Source of the DNA: Lachnospiraceae bacterium
GTDB lineage: Bacteria > Bacillota > Clostridia > Lachnospirales > Lachnospiraceae
Length of the DNA stretch: 61,411 nucleotides
Assembly: GCA_017938285.1 (NCBI GenBank)
Contig: JAGBBW010000094.1
Coordinates: forward strand, 1-61,411
Reading direction: 5' to 3'
The first letter of the stretch is position 1. Each line of letters starts with the position of its first letter. The notes beneath the pieces are model-generated. The model worked only from the letters and a program-made list of their open reading frames with translations, did no database searches and had not been told where the DNA came from. This document shows positions 41,820-51,915 of the stretch, one piece after another. Position numbers and translations under genes: made by a program.

Positions 41820-43772
41820 TCACACTCTCTGCCTGTTTTCCTTCACACTATCCACATACTGGGTAAAATACTGCTCATTCCAATTACGAATCTGCACCTT
41901 TCCTGCACTGACTAACTGGCGAAGCGCTTCTGCTTCTCCCTCAATGGCTGCCGCAGTTCCCGGCAGTTCCCGCAGACTGTAGTACATCTGCCAGGCCTCT
42001 ATTCCCTTAGCACCGCCGTTCTTTGATACATAAGAGGTCAGCAGTCCTTCACAGGTTTCAAAGCCACATCTTCTGAGACCTTTCCAGTAGGTACGTCCAT
42101 CCGTCACTACCTTCGCCTTTTTATAAAAATAATCTCCCAGCTTCTCACACAATTCCTTGTTTGCCGGATTGATAAAACTCATCAGCTCCTCATCCACTTC
42201 GGAATCCGAGTATTCCATTAAAATATCAGTAAATGCACCTGCAATATCCTGTGGTACCGGCTGAACATAACACTGCTTCTGCTCATCTGCTTCATCCCAC
42301 ACTTTTATCTTTAAACAGTATCCCCCTGCTTTTTCCTCATAGTTCAGGCAGGCCAGTACTTCCGCCAAAAGATGTCTTAAGTCACTGTTCTTCTTTGTTC
42401 CCAGCAGACTCTTTGGGAACAGCTGGCTTCTCAGCCATTCTGCGCAATCCTCCGTTCCCAGCAGTTTTGCTGTTGCCACCGCAGAAAAGTAGGCTGCATT
42501 TTTATTATGGGAATTCTTCGTTCCATACAATTCCTCTGCCAGCGCACACAAGGAAACATCTGCATTTCTCTGGATGGCTTCCTTTAATCTGGCAGCTACA
42601 ATCTCTGGCATACGGCTTCCCTTAAAAGTCCTTGGGTCAATACGCCGCGCTGTGGAAAGCTCCCAAGGCAGAATTTCTTTCTTCCCTGATGGCTGATAGA
42701 AAATGTCCTCCACCTCATAGGCTTCCCGGAAGGCTTCACAAATAAATTCCCCTGTTTTTCCAGGAAGTGTCTTTAATGCAAGCCCCAGAAGCAATGTCTC
42801 CTCTTCTGTATGTACATTTTCCTCTTTGCCATACAATGGCTTCTTACAGCGTTCCAGCAGGCTCCGCAGACTTTCCGTTACCAGTCTGGCAGCCCATGCG
42901 GTGGTGGTCATGCTTAAAAAGCCCAGAGCTTCTGCCGGCTTTTTCTCATACATTTCCCGGAAATACTGTTCTGCCCTTGTATCTGACATACAGGCCAGGG
43001 CATACTGTGCCATCTTTTTGGCATTGCCCTTTTCCTTCTTCACCAGTTCTAACAGCAGTTCCACATTTTCTTCACTGTGACGCAACGCATAAATTAAGGC
43101 ATTCTTTACCTCCTTTTCCGCTTCCGGCAGCATAGTTACAAAGAATGCATTGCAGGCCGCACCTGCCACCGCTTCCATGACCTGTACCCGGCGCACCATT
43201 TCTTTTTTCCCCTTCGGGTCAAAACCTTTTTGCAGCATAGGCACCAGTCCGGGACCTTCTTCCTTCAGCCATACTTCCACCTGCTCTGCCAGTTCAGCAT
43301 AACCGGCACCCAGGGCCTGCACCATGGCAGATTTTACACGGTAATCCTGAAATAATTCCGGTTTTTCCTCATGGGTATCCAGCACATACTGATAGTGACC
43401 GTTCCCGGAGGTAGTCAGAGCTTCTACTAATGTTTTCACAACAGAATATGGCGCATTCGTAATAACGCTTCCCCAGCTGTCCACGGTAACCGGTGTAATT
43501 TCCCCTGTCACTGCCACCTGTCCCTGGGTACATAACAGGGCATCCACTAACGTAATCGTATCCAGCAGCAGCCCCTCCTTATTTTCACAGGAATCTGACA
43601 AAAGCGTCTCTGTCATCTGCCCAATTTTTGCAAACACCGGAGAAAGAGCCTCCATCGGTTTCATATCTTCTGCCGCCCGTTTCAGGCGGAAATCCTCAGA
43701 AATCAGATTTGTTCCGGCAATCATTGCAGTTCTCAGACGGCTGCGTAATTCATATATAGGTGTTAAATTCAT
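41820..43772 (-). CDS. Large helical-repeat protein of the MoxR cluster (DUF5691-like?)
   Basis: 650 residues, no signal peptide or membrane segment. Almost entirely helical by eye, with HEAT-like antiparallel pairs (VQALGAGYAELAEQVEVWLKEEG; VQVMEAVAGAACNAFFVTMLPEAEKEVKNALIYALRHSEENVELLLELVKKEKGNAKKMAQYALACM). Such proteins usually serve as scaffolds or substrate adaptors. In comparable clusters this position is taken by DUF5691 proteins; I cannot confirm that family here. Start at ATG 43772 after GGAGGAAACT. The 31- and 46-base gaps on either side point to one operon. Confidence 0.7.
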   Translation of the reverse strand: MNLTPIYELRSRLRTAMIAGTNLISEDFRLKRAAEDMKPMEALSPVFAKIGQMTETLLSDSCENKEGLLLDTITLVDALLCTQGQVAVTGEITPVTVDSWGSVITNAPYSVVKTLVEALTTSGNGHYQYVLDTHEEKPELFQDYRVKSAMVQALGAGYAELAEQVEVWLKEEGPGLVPMLQKGFDPKGKKEMVRRVQVMEAVAGAACNAFFVTMLPEAEKEVKNALIYALRHSEENVELLLELVKKEKGNAKKMAQYALACMSDTRAEQYFREMYEKKPAEALGFLSMTTTAWAARLVTESLRSLLERCKKPLYGKEENVHTEEETLLLGLALKTLPGKTGEFICEAFREAYEVEDIFYQPSGKKEILPWELSTARRIDPRTFKGSRMPEIVAARLKEAIQRNADVSLCALAEELYGTKNSHNKNAAYFSAVATAKLLGTEDCAEWLRSQLFPKSLLGTKKNSDLRHLLAEVLACLNYEEKAGGYCLKIKVWDEADEQKQCYVQPVPQDIAGAFTDILMEYSDSEVDEELMSFINPANKELCEKLGDYFYKKAKVVTDGRTYWKGLRRCGFETCEGLLTSYVSKNGGAKGIEAWQMYYSLRELPGTAAAIEGEAEALRQLVSAGKVQIRNWNEQYFTQYVDSVKENRQRV

Positions 43773-43803
43773 AGTTTCCTCCATTCACTTCCGATACCAC
43801 TTT

Positions 43804-45270
43804 TTAATATAACAATCTTACAATTTCTTTTTCCGTCACAATACTCAGTGGCTGCAGCTTCAGTCTCCGGTCTTCACTGTCATAATAAAAGGCACCAAGC
43901 AACACCTGGTTTTCCAGCAGTTTTCCGTCCGGAAGCAGTCCAATCCGGTCTACACTGGCCTCCAGATAAGGACAGTCTCCAAGCTGTATCGTTTCTCCGG
44001 CAGCATTTTTCAGCACATAATGTTCTCCGTTGGTTCCCAGCAGCTCATAGGAAACCAGACTAATATGTACCGGGTCTGCCAGGGCATTTTTAATCATATT
44101 CTTTACCGCCTTTGTCTCTGCTGCCAGAGAAGTAACCGCAAAACCCCGTACTGCCGCAATATCCTTTTCCTCCACCGAACGGATGGAAGAACCGTCCCAG
44201 CGGACTCTCTGGTTGCCCTGTCCCGGATAATAAAAGGCCATCGGCAGCTCCGCCACACCAAAAATCGTATCCTCCTGCTTCACATACTTTAACGCTTTCA
44301 CCGGACGGTAATTATAAGTCATGGAAATTTTTCCTGTGGCAAGGTCTGCCCAGCAGCCGGTATCAATATACTCTTTTCTTGCCGCATCATAATTCACCCA
44401 GAACGCTAACTGCACCAGGCTTACCTTCTGTGCACAGCTTCCGATTTCCTCTAATTCTGTCAGCTTCCAGATGCCTCCCAGTTCCTCATACAGCTCATTG
44501 TCATCCTGGGACACATTGTCATTTTCAATTTTCTCTGTCAGGTACACTTTCGATTTTTTAATCAGTGTCCAGAACTTCTCCAACACATCAATGGCCGCTT
44601 CGTAATGCTCTTCTTTTTCATCCTTCTGGAATGCAGCAATTTCTAAAATCAATCCATTCAGCAGCCGCTGTGGTCCCGGCAGGTAATAGTCTCCTAACTG
44701 CTTGGACAACTGCTCATAGGTCTTTAATGTAGTTCCGCCCATGGTGCCAAGTCCGGCCTTTATCAAATCTGTTACCAGCTTTTCCGCTAATTCCAGACCT
44801 TCCAGCTGCTTTTTGATTTTCTTTACCTTTGCCGCCTTGGCACTCTTTGCTGACGCAGCTTTTTTCTTTGCTGCTTCCTCCTCTGTCAGACCATTTGCAG
44901 AATCACCGGCTTCTGCCTTTTCTGCTCTTGCCTGCTTTTTATCACGCTTTTTCTGAATATCCTCCGGAATCTCACAGACTCCAAAACTCTTTTTCGCACT
45001 AATCTCAAATAAAAGTGCCAGACCATGCTTACACGGAAACTGACGGCTCGGACAGGAGCAGCGACACACCGGAGACGCCGCATCCAGAAAATCCACGGAT
45101 GTAATATAATTATTTTTTCCGCTTCCGGTACATTCTCCCAGGTAAAAGGTATCATCCGCCGAACATTCCAGACGGACAAAACCACCCTTCTGGGATATCT
45201 TCTTCGCATTGGCTACCGCAGACTGGTTCGGCGCCATGGCAACAATCTGCTGTTCTGTAATCTCTCGCAT
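43804..45270 (-). CDS. SWIM zinc-finger protein
   Basis: 488 residues. The SWIM motif is near residues 70-90: CRCSCPSRQFPCKHGLAL (CxCx...CxH), a zinc site used for nucleic-acid or protein contact. A Lys/Ala-rich linker (KKRDKKQARAEKAEAGD...KKKAASAKSAKAAKVKKIKKQ, near 110-160) follows, then a long helical and beta C-terminal part. GGAGG lies 11 bases before ATG 45270; nine-codon-longer frame starts with TTG. First gene of the SWIM / helical-repeat / MoxR / DUF5682 / VWA cluster. Confidence 0.9.
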   Translation of the reverse strand: MREITEQQIVAMAPNQSAVANAKKISQKGGFVRLECSADDTFYLGECTGSGKNNYITSVDFLDAASPVCRCSCPSRQFPCKHGLALLFEISAKKSFGVCEIPEDIQKKRDKKQARAEKAEAGDSANGLTEEEAAKKKAASAKSAKAAKVKKIKKQLEGLELAEKLVTDLIKAGLGTMGGTTLKTYEQLSKQLGDYYLPGPQRLLNGLILEIAAFQKDEKEEHYEAAIDVLEKFWTLIKKSKVYLTEKIENDNVSQDDNELYEELGGIWKLTELEEIGSCAQKVSLVQLAFWVNYDAARKEYIDTGCWADLATGKISMTYNYRPVKALKYVKQEDTIFGVAELPMAFYYPGQGNQRVRWDGSSIRSVEEKDIAAVRGFAVTSLAAETKAVKNMIKNALADPVHISLVSYELLGTNGEHYVLKNAAGETIQLGDCPYLEASVDRIGLLPDGKLLENQVLLGAFYYDSEDRRLKLQPLSIVTEKEIVRLLY

Positions 45271-45425
45271 TTTTTGTAAAACCTCCATTTCCAACGATGT
45301 TGTTATCCTTTTATGTAAACTCTATTTTTCCCTGCATTTTATAACGCTTCCTTTTTTCACATTCGACACATGTAAAAAAAATCCCAAAAACTATTTTACC
45401 ATATCTTTCCCGTTTTTTATATAAG

Positions 45426-45472
45426 AAAAAAGCAACAGGCGGACTACTTTTCTTCCGACTGCTGCTTTTTTA
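45426..45472. terminator. Terminator between rubredoxin and SWIM genes
   Basis: AAAAAAGCAACAGGCGGA faces TCCGACTGCTGCTTTTTT, an imperfect stem bounded by A and T tracts, so it can act on transcripts in either direction. Both flanking genes are on the minus strand, separating their transcripts. Confidence 0.75.
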
Positions 45473-45493
45473 CATCCTTATTCTGTTCCGTGA

Positions 45494-45655
45494 CTATTCT
45501 TCTACTTCGCTGAATACGTCCTTGCCTACGCCACAAAGCGGGCATACAAAATCATCCGGCAGATCTTCAAACTTTGTACCCGGCTCAATACCATTCTCCG
45601 GGTCACCGGCTTCTTCATCATAAATCCAGTTGCATACGTCACACACATATTTCAT
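45494..45655 (-). CDS. Rubredoxin
   Basis: 53 residues, the normal rubredoxin size. Two Fe-binding loops, [20 protein letters not shown] and [11 protein letters not shown], supply the four Cys ligands, with the usual aromatic core residues. Start after AAGGAGG. It lies 103 bases downstream of the flavodiiron protein gene on the same strand and is its expected electron donor; it could also serve desulfoferrodoxin (28367-28750). Confidence 0.97.
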   Translation of the reverse strand: MKYVCDVCNWIYDEEAGDPENGIEPGTKFEDLPDDFVCPLCGVGKDVFSEVEE

Positions 45656-45688
45656 GACAATTCCTCCTTGTTTTACCTAAATTTTCTT

Positions 45689-45715
45689 GTAACTATTCAG
45701 TACCTTCATAGTTAC
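45689..45715. repeat. Dispersed 27-bp imperfect palindrome, copy B
   Basis: GTAACTAT-N11-ATAGTTAC, a perfect 8-bp stem, 24 of 27 bases identical to copy A (22252-22278). It lies between the flavodiiron and rubredoxin genes, inside their likely common transcript. Confidence 0.7.
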
Positions 45716-45758
45716 ATTTTCTTTTCATTTTATCCAGAAACAAGACTTTCTATTCTGT

Positions 45759-46916
45759 CTATTTTTCTGCACAAAGCTCCTCTGCCAGTCTCTCCAGCTG
45801 TGCTTCATTTTCCTCATTCATGGCTGACATAATTTTTACCGTTGTCTCTGCAAAGGCAAGATTTTTGCTTTTTTCCAGCATATCCCTCATCACCTTCGCC
45901 GCCACCGGTGCCCAGCTTCCGTTTTCTACAAAAGCCACCTCACGGTTACTGTAGCCACGTTCGGTCAGATGATGGATAAATTCCCGCATAAATGGGAAAA
46001 TTTCTCCATTATATGTGGTAGTAGCCAGTACCAGCTTACTGTACCGGAATGCATCTTCCACCGCTTCTGCCATATCACATCTTGCCAAATCATTGACAAC
46101 CACTTTGCAGCCCTTTGCCTTCAATACCTCCTCCAGCTTAAGTACTGCCTTTTTTGTATTACCATAGATGGAAGTATACGCAATTACCACACCTTCCTCT
46201 TCCGGCTGATAGCCTGACCAGGTGTTGTAAAGGTCCAGATAGTACCCCAGATTTTCCGTTAATACCGGACCATGCAGCGGACAAATCATCTGAATATCCA
46301 GCCTCGCAGCCTTTTTTAATAAAGTCTGCACCGGTGCACCATATTTTCCAACAATGCCAAAATAATACCGTCTCGCTTCACAGGCCCAGTCCTCTTCTAC
46401 ATCAAGAGCCCCGAATTTTCCAAAACCATCGGCAGAGAACAGCACCTTGTCCGCACTGTCATAGGTTACAATCACTTCCGGCCAATGTACCATCGGTGCC
46501 ATATAAAAGGTCAGTTCATGTTTTCCGAGAGAAAGACGGTCTCCTTCGCCCACCACCAGTCTGCGCTCCAAAAACTCCGTTCCAAAGAAATTTTTCATCA
46601 TGGCAAACGCCTTGGCAGAAGCCACTACCACTGCCTCCGGATATGCTTTCATAAAACTCATGATATTTGCCGAATGGTCCGGCTCCATATGCTGTACTAC
46701 CAGATAATCCGGCGTTCTTTCCCCGGCTGCTTTCCGGATATTGTTCAGCCACTCTTCTGTAAAACCAGCATCCACACTATCCATAATGGCAATTTTTTCA
46801 TCCAGAATCGCATACGAATTGTATGACATGCCATTTGGCACATGATACTGTCCCTCAAACAACTCTGTTTCATGGTCATTCACGCCAATGTATAAAATGT
46901 CTCTTGTAACCGTCAT
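45759..46916 (-). CDS. Flavodiiron protein (FprA family A-type flavoprotein)
   Basis: 385 residues: a beta-lactamase-like diiron domain (VVQHMEPDHSANIM giving the HxExDH ligands near 82-87, MVHWPEVIVTYD, ICPLHGPVL) and a flavodoxin domain with FMN loop AYTSIYGNTKKAVL (near 253) and NGSWAPVAAKVM. It reduces oxygen or nitric oxide to harmless products, using electrons from rubredoxin. Start after TGGAGG. The gene diverges from a Crp/Fnr regulator that may control it. Confidence 0.96.
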   Translation of the reverse strand: MTVTRDILYIGVNDHETELFEGQYHVPNGMSYNSYAILDEKIAIMDSVDAGFTEEWLNNIRKAAGERTPDYLVVQHMEPDHSANIMSFMKAYPEAVVVASAKAFAMMKNFFGTEFLERRLVVGEGDRLSLGKHELTFYMAPMVHWPEVIVTYDSADKVLFSADGFGKFGALDVEEDWACEARRYYFGIVGKYGAPVQTLLKKAARLDIQMICPLHGPVLTENLGYYLDLYNTWSGYQPEEEGVVIAYTSIYGNTKKAVLKLEEVLKAKGCKVVVNDLARCDMAEAVEDAFRYSKLVLATTTYNGEIFPFMREFIHHLTERGYSNREVAFVENGSWAPVAAKVMRDMLEKSKNLAFAETTVKIMSAMNEENEAQLERLAEELCAEK

Positions 46917-47036
46917 CCCTTTTCCTCCATTCTGAGTCCTTTTTCAAGGCTGTATACAATTATTATTTCCAACGAATGTAATTTGAATACTTTTTTCATT
47001 GTGTCTTTTCCAACCATTCCAGAATAAAATTTTTTC

Positions 47037-47095
47037 TTGTCTGGTTATACTTAGTATACTATAATCAAACTGCATAATCTGTTGAAATTTCAACA
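47037..47095 (+). promoter_or_regulatory. Promoter and Crp/Fnr-type site between flavodiiron and regulator genes
   Basis: TTGTCT (47037-47042), 17-bp spacer, TATAAT (47060-47065). The perfect palindrome TGTTGAAATTTCAACA (47080-47095) lies just after the expected transcription start, suited to autorepression and possibly to control of the divergent flavodiiron gene. Confidence 0.75.
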
Positions 47096-47109
47096 AAAGG
47101 AGAACCTAT

Positions 47110-47769
47110 ATGAAAAAATATTTTCCTGTTTTGCGAAAATGCTCCCTGTTTCAACAAATCCAGGAGGAACAGCTTTCTGCCCTGCTCCAATGCCTTGGTG
47201 CAATAGTAAAGAGTTACAGCAAAAAAGAGAGCATTCTGAAAGAGGGACTTCCTGCAAAGCATATTGGTATCGTACTTTCCGGTTCGGTACAGATGATTCA
47301 GATTGATTATTACGGCAACCGTAGTATTGTTTCCCACGCAGAGCCTTCCGAACTTTTTGGAGAATCTTTTGCCTGTGCTGAAGTTTCCTCCATTCCTATC
47401 AGTGTCGTTGCCAACGAATCCTGTGAAATTATGCTGATTGAATGTCAGCGGATGATTCACTCCTGCTCCAACGCCTGTGAATTCCATCAGCAGCTGATTT
47501 ACAATCTGCTAAAAAATGTAGCCAGAAAAAACATCCAGTTCCACCAGAAAATCGAGATTACCTCCAAACGGTCCACCAGGGAAAAACTGATGACCTACCT
47601 GATTCTACAGGCAAAGAAGGCAAACAGCAACCGTTTTGATATTCCCTTTGACCGGCAGGAGCTGGCAGATTATCTGGAAGTTGACCGCAGCGGCCTTTCA
47701 GCCGAAATCAGCAAATTACGAAAAGAAGGCATTCTGCGCAGCGAAAAAAAGAGGTTTGAATTACTTTAA
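47110..47769 (+). CDS. Crp/Fnr family transcriptional regulator
   Basis: 219 residues. N-terminal cyclic-nucleotide-binding-like barrel (KKESILKEGLPAKHIGIVLSGSVQMIQIDYYGNRSIVSHAEPSELFGESFA) with several cysteines, a long dimer helix (QLIYNLLKNVARKNIQFHQKIEI) and a C-terminal winged helix (DIPFDRQELADYLEVDRSGLSAEISKLRKEGIL). No CxxC iron-sulfur pattern of classical Fnr is obvious; the group includes redox and NO responders in Clostridia. The divergent flavodiiron gene is the probable target. Start after AAAGGAG. Confidence 0.9.
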   Translation: MKKYFPVLRKCSLFQQIQEEQLSALLQCLGAIVKSYSKKESILKEGLPAKHIGIVLSGSVQMIQIDYYGNRSIVSHAEPSELFGESFACAEVSSIPISVVANESCEIMLIECQRMIHSCSNACEFHQQLIYNLLKNVARKNIQFHQKIEITSKRSTREKLMTYLILQAKKANSNRFDIPFDRQELADYLEVDRSGLSAEISKLRKEGILRSEKKRFELL

Positions 47770-47778
47770 AAGAACAAA

Positions 47779-47903
47779 GAGTTCTGCTTGCAGAACTCTC
47801 GCGCCGAGCGCGGTCGCTTGCGACAAACTTCATCTTCGCGCGAGTGCGCATCCTTGCGGAGCATTTTTGTGATATAGGAAAGAGTACTTTCCTATATCAC
47901 AAA
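47779..47903. repeat. Composite palindromic repeat region
   Basis: Two perfect hairpins, GAGTTCTG-CTTG-CAGAACTC (47779-47798) and a 17-bp stem (47866-47882 with 47887-47903, beginning TTTGTGATATAGG), flank GC-rich sequence containing several GCGC-type palindromes (TCGCGCGAGTGCGC). GC content is well above the surroundings. No coding frame. Confidence 0.65.
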
Positions 47904-47904
47904 G

Positions 47905-47952
47905 GAAGGCGGCTGCAAACCAGATTCACTGTCTGCAGCCGCCTTCTTTTTT
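47905..47952 (+). terminator. Terminator after the Crp/Fnr gene
   Basis: Perfect 13-bp stem GAAGGCGGCTGCA (47905-47917) with TGCAGCCGCCTTC (47934-47946), followed by TTTTTT. It abuts the stop of the convergent chemoreceptor gene. Confidence 0.92.
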
Positions 47953-49663
47953 AAAACTTATACTTTGTTACCTGCTCATTCAGTCTTCCTGAATGTCTGG
48001 AGTTCGTTTTTGATGTTGCACTGAGTTTCTCAAAACTCTCTGCAATCTGTTCTGTGGAAACCACAATTCCACTGGCACTCTCCGCAGTTTCCGTCACCGT
48101 TACCGTAATCTTCTGTACGTTGGAATTTATCTCTGCAATGGACTGTGAAATCTGCTCACTCTGATTTCCAATTTCCTGCATCTTTGTCCGTATCATTTCT
48201 GTTGTAGAACCATATTCTTCTCCCAGTGCGGCGAAAGAATCATAATCCCTTGCCACATCCTCGGATACGAAGCGGATCATCTCTTCCAGAACCTCTGTCA
48301 GCGTTCCTACTGCTGCCAGCACCTGTCCATTAATCCTATTGATTTCCATAACCGACTGGTCAATATCATTACTCAGATTTCCAACCTCTGTAGCAACTAC
48401 CGCAAACCCTTTACCCATTTCCCCTGCTCTGGCAGCTTCAATCTGTGCATTCAGGCTGAGCATTCTTGTCTGGCTGGCAATCGCACCAATTTCCTCCGCA
48501 ATTTTTCTGACCTGCTCAATTTTCTGGACATCCCGGCTGGTTTTTCTCATTCTTTCCTGCAGAACCTGAATCGAACTCATGGCATTTTTCCGGTTTTCCC
48601 TGGCCATCGCAGATGTTTCCTGCGCACTCTCGTTTGCAGCCTGCACCTGACTGCAGATATCCTTTACATTCCGGGCAAACTCTGCAATATGTCCTGCACT
48701 TTCTGCCAGACTGCCGGATAACTCCCTGCTGGACACCGCACTCTGTTCCATATTCGCAGTAATTTCTGAAATTTCTGCATTCATACCGGACATAATCCGT
48801 GTATTCTCTTCCACTTCCGCATTCATTTCCTCGCCTGTCTGAAGAATTTCCTCTGTAGAGCGTGTCACACGCCTTACCAATGTACGAATCTGCTCCAGAA
48901 AAGCATTCATATTTCCTGCAATTACTTCCAGCTCATCTCCGGTATAAATATCAATTTCCTTTGTTAAATCACCGGAACCACTGGCAAGTTCCTTCACCTT
49001 GTCATTTAATTTTCCCATGCCCCGCTTAAACTTTGTCATAAGAAATCCAAGCACGGCAAGGCTCACAACATAGGTTCCGAAGCAAATCACCAGAACAAGA
49101 TTCCGTAAATCCTGCATCTGCTCATCAATCCAGTTCGCACTGATATCAACACCAACTGCACCAACCACCTCTTCTTTATCATATACCGGGCTGTATGCTG
49201 ACAAATGACTTCCCCATTCATCTGTGAACGGTTCTTCATCCGCAGCAGTGACATGTTGTGTAAATGCAGCCACCAGTCCCTCCGTACTTTCACATTCCTC
49301 ACCAATGTCCGCTGGTTCTTCCGGGTCAGAGTCTACAACAAAAATGAATTGTTCCTCCCCCGTCTGGCGCAGGGTATAAATATATTCAATATCCGCATTG
49401 TCCCGGAATAAGGCAAGTTCACTGAGAATTATTTCATATTCTTCTGTTCCCTCTTCCCCTTCCTCCATATTCCGAAGCAAATCACCACTCACATTCATTG
49501 CCGCACACTGGGCAATATTCCTTGCATTACTCTGAATCTGTCTGAACAATGCCGACTCCGAACGGCTGTACGCAAAAAATCCCAGCATGGAATTTCCCAA
49601 AAGCAGCAGAACAGCAAGCCACAAAAATAACTGACTGAAAATTCCTAATTTGCGTGTTTTCAT
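47951..49663 (-). CDS. Methyl-accepting chemotaxis protein
   Basis: 570 residues. First membrane helix near 8-30 ([21 protein letters not shown]), an outer single-CACHE/PDC-like sensor ([22 protein letters not shown]...[22 protein letters not shown]), second helix near 195-218, HAMP ([21 protein letters not shown]) and a cytoplasmic signalling rod with the hairpin tip [34 protein letters not shown]. Acidic sensor, ligand unknown. Start at ATG 49663 after GGGAGGAG. No che or flagellar genes are in the window, so it is an outlying receptor. Confidence 0.93.
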   Translation of the reverse strand: MKTRKLGIFSQLFLWLAVLLLLGNSMLGFFAYSRSESALFRQIQSNARNIAQCAAMNVSGDLLRNMEEGEEGTEEYEIILSELALFRDNADIEYIYTLRQTGEEQFIFVVDSDPEEPADIGEECESTEGLVAAFTQHVTAADEEPFTDEWGSHLSAYSPVYDKEEVVGAVGVDISANWIDEQMQDLRNLVLVICFGTYVVSLAVLGFLMTKFKRGMGKLNDKVKELASGSGDLTKEIDIYTGDELEVIAGNMNAFLEQIRTLVRRVTRSTEEILQTGEEMNAEVEENTRIMSGMNAEISEITANMEQSAVSSRELSGSLAESAGHIAEFARNVKDICSQVQAANESAQETSAMARENRKNAMSSIQVLQERMRKTSRDVQKIEQVRKIAEEIGAIASQTRMLSLNAQIEAARAGEMGKGFAVVATEVGNLSNDIDQSVMEINRINGQVLAAVGTLTEVLEEMIRFVSEDVARDYDSFAALGEEYGSTTEMIRTKMQEIGNQSEQISQSIAEINSNVQKITVTVTETAESASGIVVSTEQIAESFEKLSATSKTNSRHSGRLNEQVTKYKF

Positions 49664-49866
49664 ACTAATCTCCTCCCTCGCATGTCCCATTGGCTGAAAC
49701 ATCTGCCGGAATATAAATCAATTCCCCATCCTGCTTTTTTTCGATACATTACAACTCTATCATACTAAAACCTACCATAATTTTCAACATAAAAATACAA
49801 AAGGAGCTGCCCTTTCCGTTCCGCAGCTCCTTTTAAAATAGATTTATCCCCTAAAATAACTATGAA

Positions 49867-51915
49867 TTAACTTGAAAATCGTCCTACTATTTCCCTGATG
49901 GAAAATGCATTACCTTCGTTTACTCTGGCAATTTCCACCAGTTCTTCTGTTGTCTGCCTGGTCTGTCCTACTTTCAAAAGCATATCCTCTGTACTGACAT
50001 TCACTTCTGCCGGAGTACTTTGTACATTATCTATCTGACTCTGAATATCCGCAACTGACTGTACAAATACATCGGAACATTCTTTCATCTCCTGTATAAT
50101 CTGCTGTATCTGGGTAATGGACTCATTATACTCATTTGTTGCATGTACAAATGTCTCAAACTGAACCCTGATATCATTCTGCATAAAGTAAATAATATTG
50201 TCAAAGCATTCCTGCACCTTTGCAATATTCTGCCTTGTTTCACCGCAGATTGCCTGAATTTCCGTTGCTGTCTGCGAAGAACTGGTTGCAAGATTTCCTA
50301 TTTCTCCTGCAACTACCGTGAAGCCCCTTCCCGCTTCTCCCGCACGCGCTGCTTCAATGGACGCATTCAGTGACAACAAATTGGTCTGGCTTGTAATATC
50401 CAGAATCTGCTTTGCCATTTCATCAATCTGGGTCAGGGACTGCAGATTAACCATAGCCTTTTGTATTGCTGCATGGTTTTCTTCAATCTTTATATTGGTA
50501 TTTGCCAAAGAAGCACTGGCACTTTCCCGCATTTCTACAACCTTTTTCATTAATTCGGTACTTCTTTCATTACCAATCCTTATCTTCGTTTCCACTTCGG
50601 AAACTACCTCAGCAATTTCTCCAATTTCTCCATCTACCTGCTGCACCGTTTCATTTACTTTTTCCGTATGCTCCGTAAACAGTTCCGTTACCGCCGCATT
50701 TTCTTCTACACACTGTACTAACACACCAGAAGAATCTGACATTTTACCAGCCGACCGTGTCAGCGAATCAGAACAACTTTCCAGTGTTTCTACAATATCC
50801 TGGAAAGAATCGCTTAACGAATCCAGTGCTGTTGCAATCTGACCCACTTCACTTCTGCAGTTAAGATATTTTTCCAGTCTGGTTTCCTTACGTATTCTCA
50901 GATTCTTTAAATCCAGCAGCGCACTTGTCACATACGTCAATGGCTTTGTGCTAAAATGAATAAACAGCCAGGATAATACTGCAATTAATATACAGGAAAT
51001 AATACAAATCAATCCAAGTTCCTGCATAACTTTGTATACCTCTGCATACAGATTCGTTTCGCTGTCTTTTGATATTACTGCCCATCCATGTTCCTCATTA
51101 TACTGATAAGCAACCACATACTTTGTTCCCTTTTCATCCTGACAGATAATATCTCCCCTGTCAGATTCCGTATTGTTCCGGATGGTTTCCATTACTTCCA
51201 ACAGCATTTTGTCTTCTATTTTCGTTGCAATCAAAGACTCATCTTCATCAAAAATATACATTTCCGAATCCAGGTTAATCATGGAATACTGCATGGTTTT
51301 ATCCTGTTCTTCCTCTAAATCCTGCAGAATTGCTTCCAGTGTTTCTGCAAACGGACCTCCTCCAACATATCCAAGAATCGTCCGGTTATCTTCTGCATAC
51401 ACAGGACAATACATGGAAAGTGTCAGTTTCTGGGAAGCCGGTGATACAATGATACCTGCATTATATACTCCATCTGCCTCTTTCATTGCATTCTGTAATT
51501 CTTTTAAACGGTCCCCGGTTCTTGTAGTAATTCCAATTACCGCATGATTGGAATGTGCTACCACATGTGTGTTCCATTCGCCTACATAAAGGCCTTCCCA
51601 GTTATCCAGATACTGAAAATACATGTCGGTATATTCCTGGGCCGCCTGCTGCTTTTCTTCCTTTGACAGGTCTTTCAGATACTCCACTATGACAGGATTT
51701 ACACCATATTCTTTCAACAGGTCTTCCTGGTGTGCCACATATTCGTCAATCAGTGCAGCCTGTGCGCTCAGGGCAAACTTCATATGTTCCAACGCAGACT
51801 GCTTCATCAATGCAGTCATTCCCGATTGGGCACTGAGAAACAGTAACGAAATGCAAACGACTACCAGCAATGTTATCATTGTAGTCAGTTTGGTCCTCAT
51901 CTTCCGGTTCTTCAT
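49867..51915 (-). CDS. Methyl-accepting chemotaxis protein (double-CACHE)
   Basis: 682 residues. Helix 1 near 10-30 ([21 protein letters not shown]), a large outer sensor of dCACHE type ([33 protein letters not shown]...[20 protein letters not shown]...[13 protein letters not shown]), helix 2 near 297-318 ([22 protein letters not shown]), HAMP-like region and signalling tip [34 protein letters not shown]. The sensor suggests small-molecule (amino or carboxylic acid) ligands by family. It lies on the same strand upstream of the first receptor, 203 bases apart. Confidence 0.93.
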   Translation of the reverse strand: MKNRKMRTKLTTMITLLVVVCISLLFLSAQSGMTALMKQSALEHMKFALSAQAALIDEYVAHQEDLLKEYGVNPVIVEYLKDLSKEEKQQAAQEYTDMYFQYLDNWEGLYVGEWNTHVVAHSNHAVIGITTRTGDRLKELQNAMKEADGVYNAGIIVSPASQKLTLSMYCPVYAEDNRTILGYVGGGPFAETLEAILQDLEEEQDKTMQYSMINLDSEMYIFDEDESLIATKIEDKMLLEVMETIRNNTESDRGDIICQDEKGTKYVVAYQYNEEHGWAVISKDSETNLYAEVYKVMQELGLICIISCILIAVLSWLFIHFSTKPLTYVTSALLDLKNLRIRKETRLEKYLNCRSEVGQIATALDSLSDSFQDIVETLESCSDSLTRSAGKMSDSSGVLVQCVEENAAVTELFTEHTEKVNETVQQVDGEIGEIAEVVSEVETKIRIGNERSTELMKKVVEMRESASASLANTNIKIEENHAAIQKAMVNLQSLTQIDEMAKQILDITSQTNLLSLNASIEAARAGEAGRGFTVVAGEIGNLATSSSQTATEIQAICGETRQNIAKVQECFDNIIYFMQNDIRVQFETFVHATNEYNESITQIQQIIQEMKECSDVFVQSVADIQSQIDNVQSTPAEVNVSTEDMLLKVGQTRQTTEELVEIARVNEGNAFSIREIVGRFSS

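Noticed and set aside
45671-45760. Riboswitch between the flavodiiron and rubredoxin genes
   Set aside because: The only structure is the short dispersed palindrome (copy B); no known aptamer features are seen.
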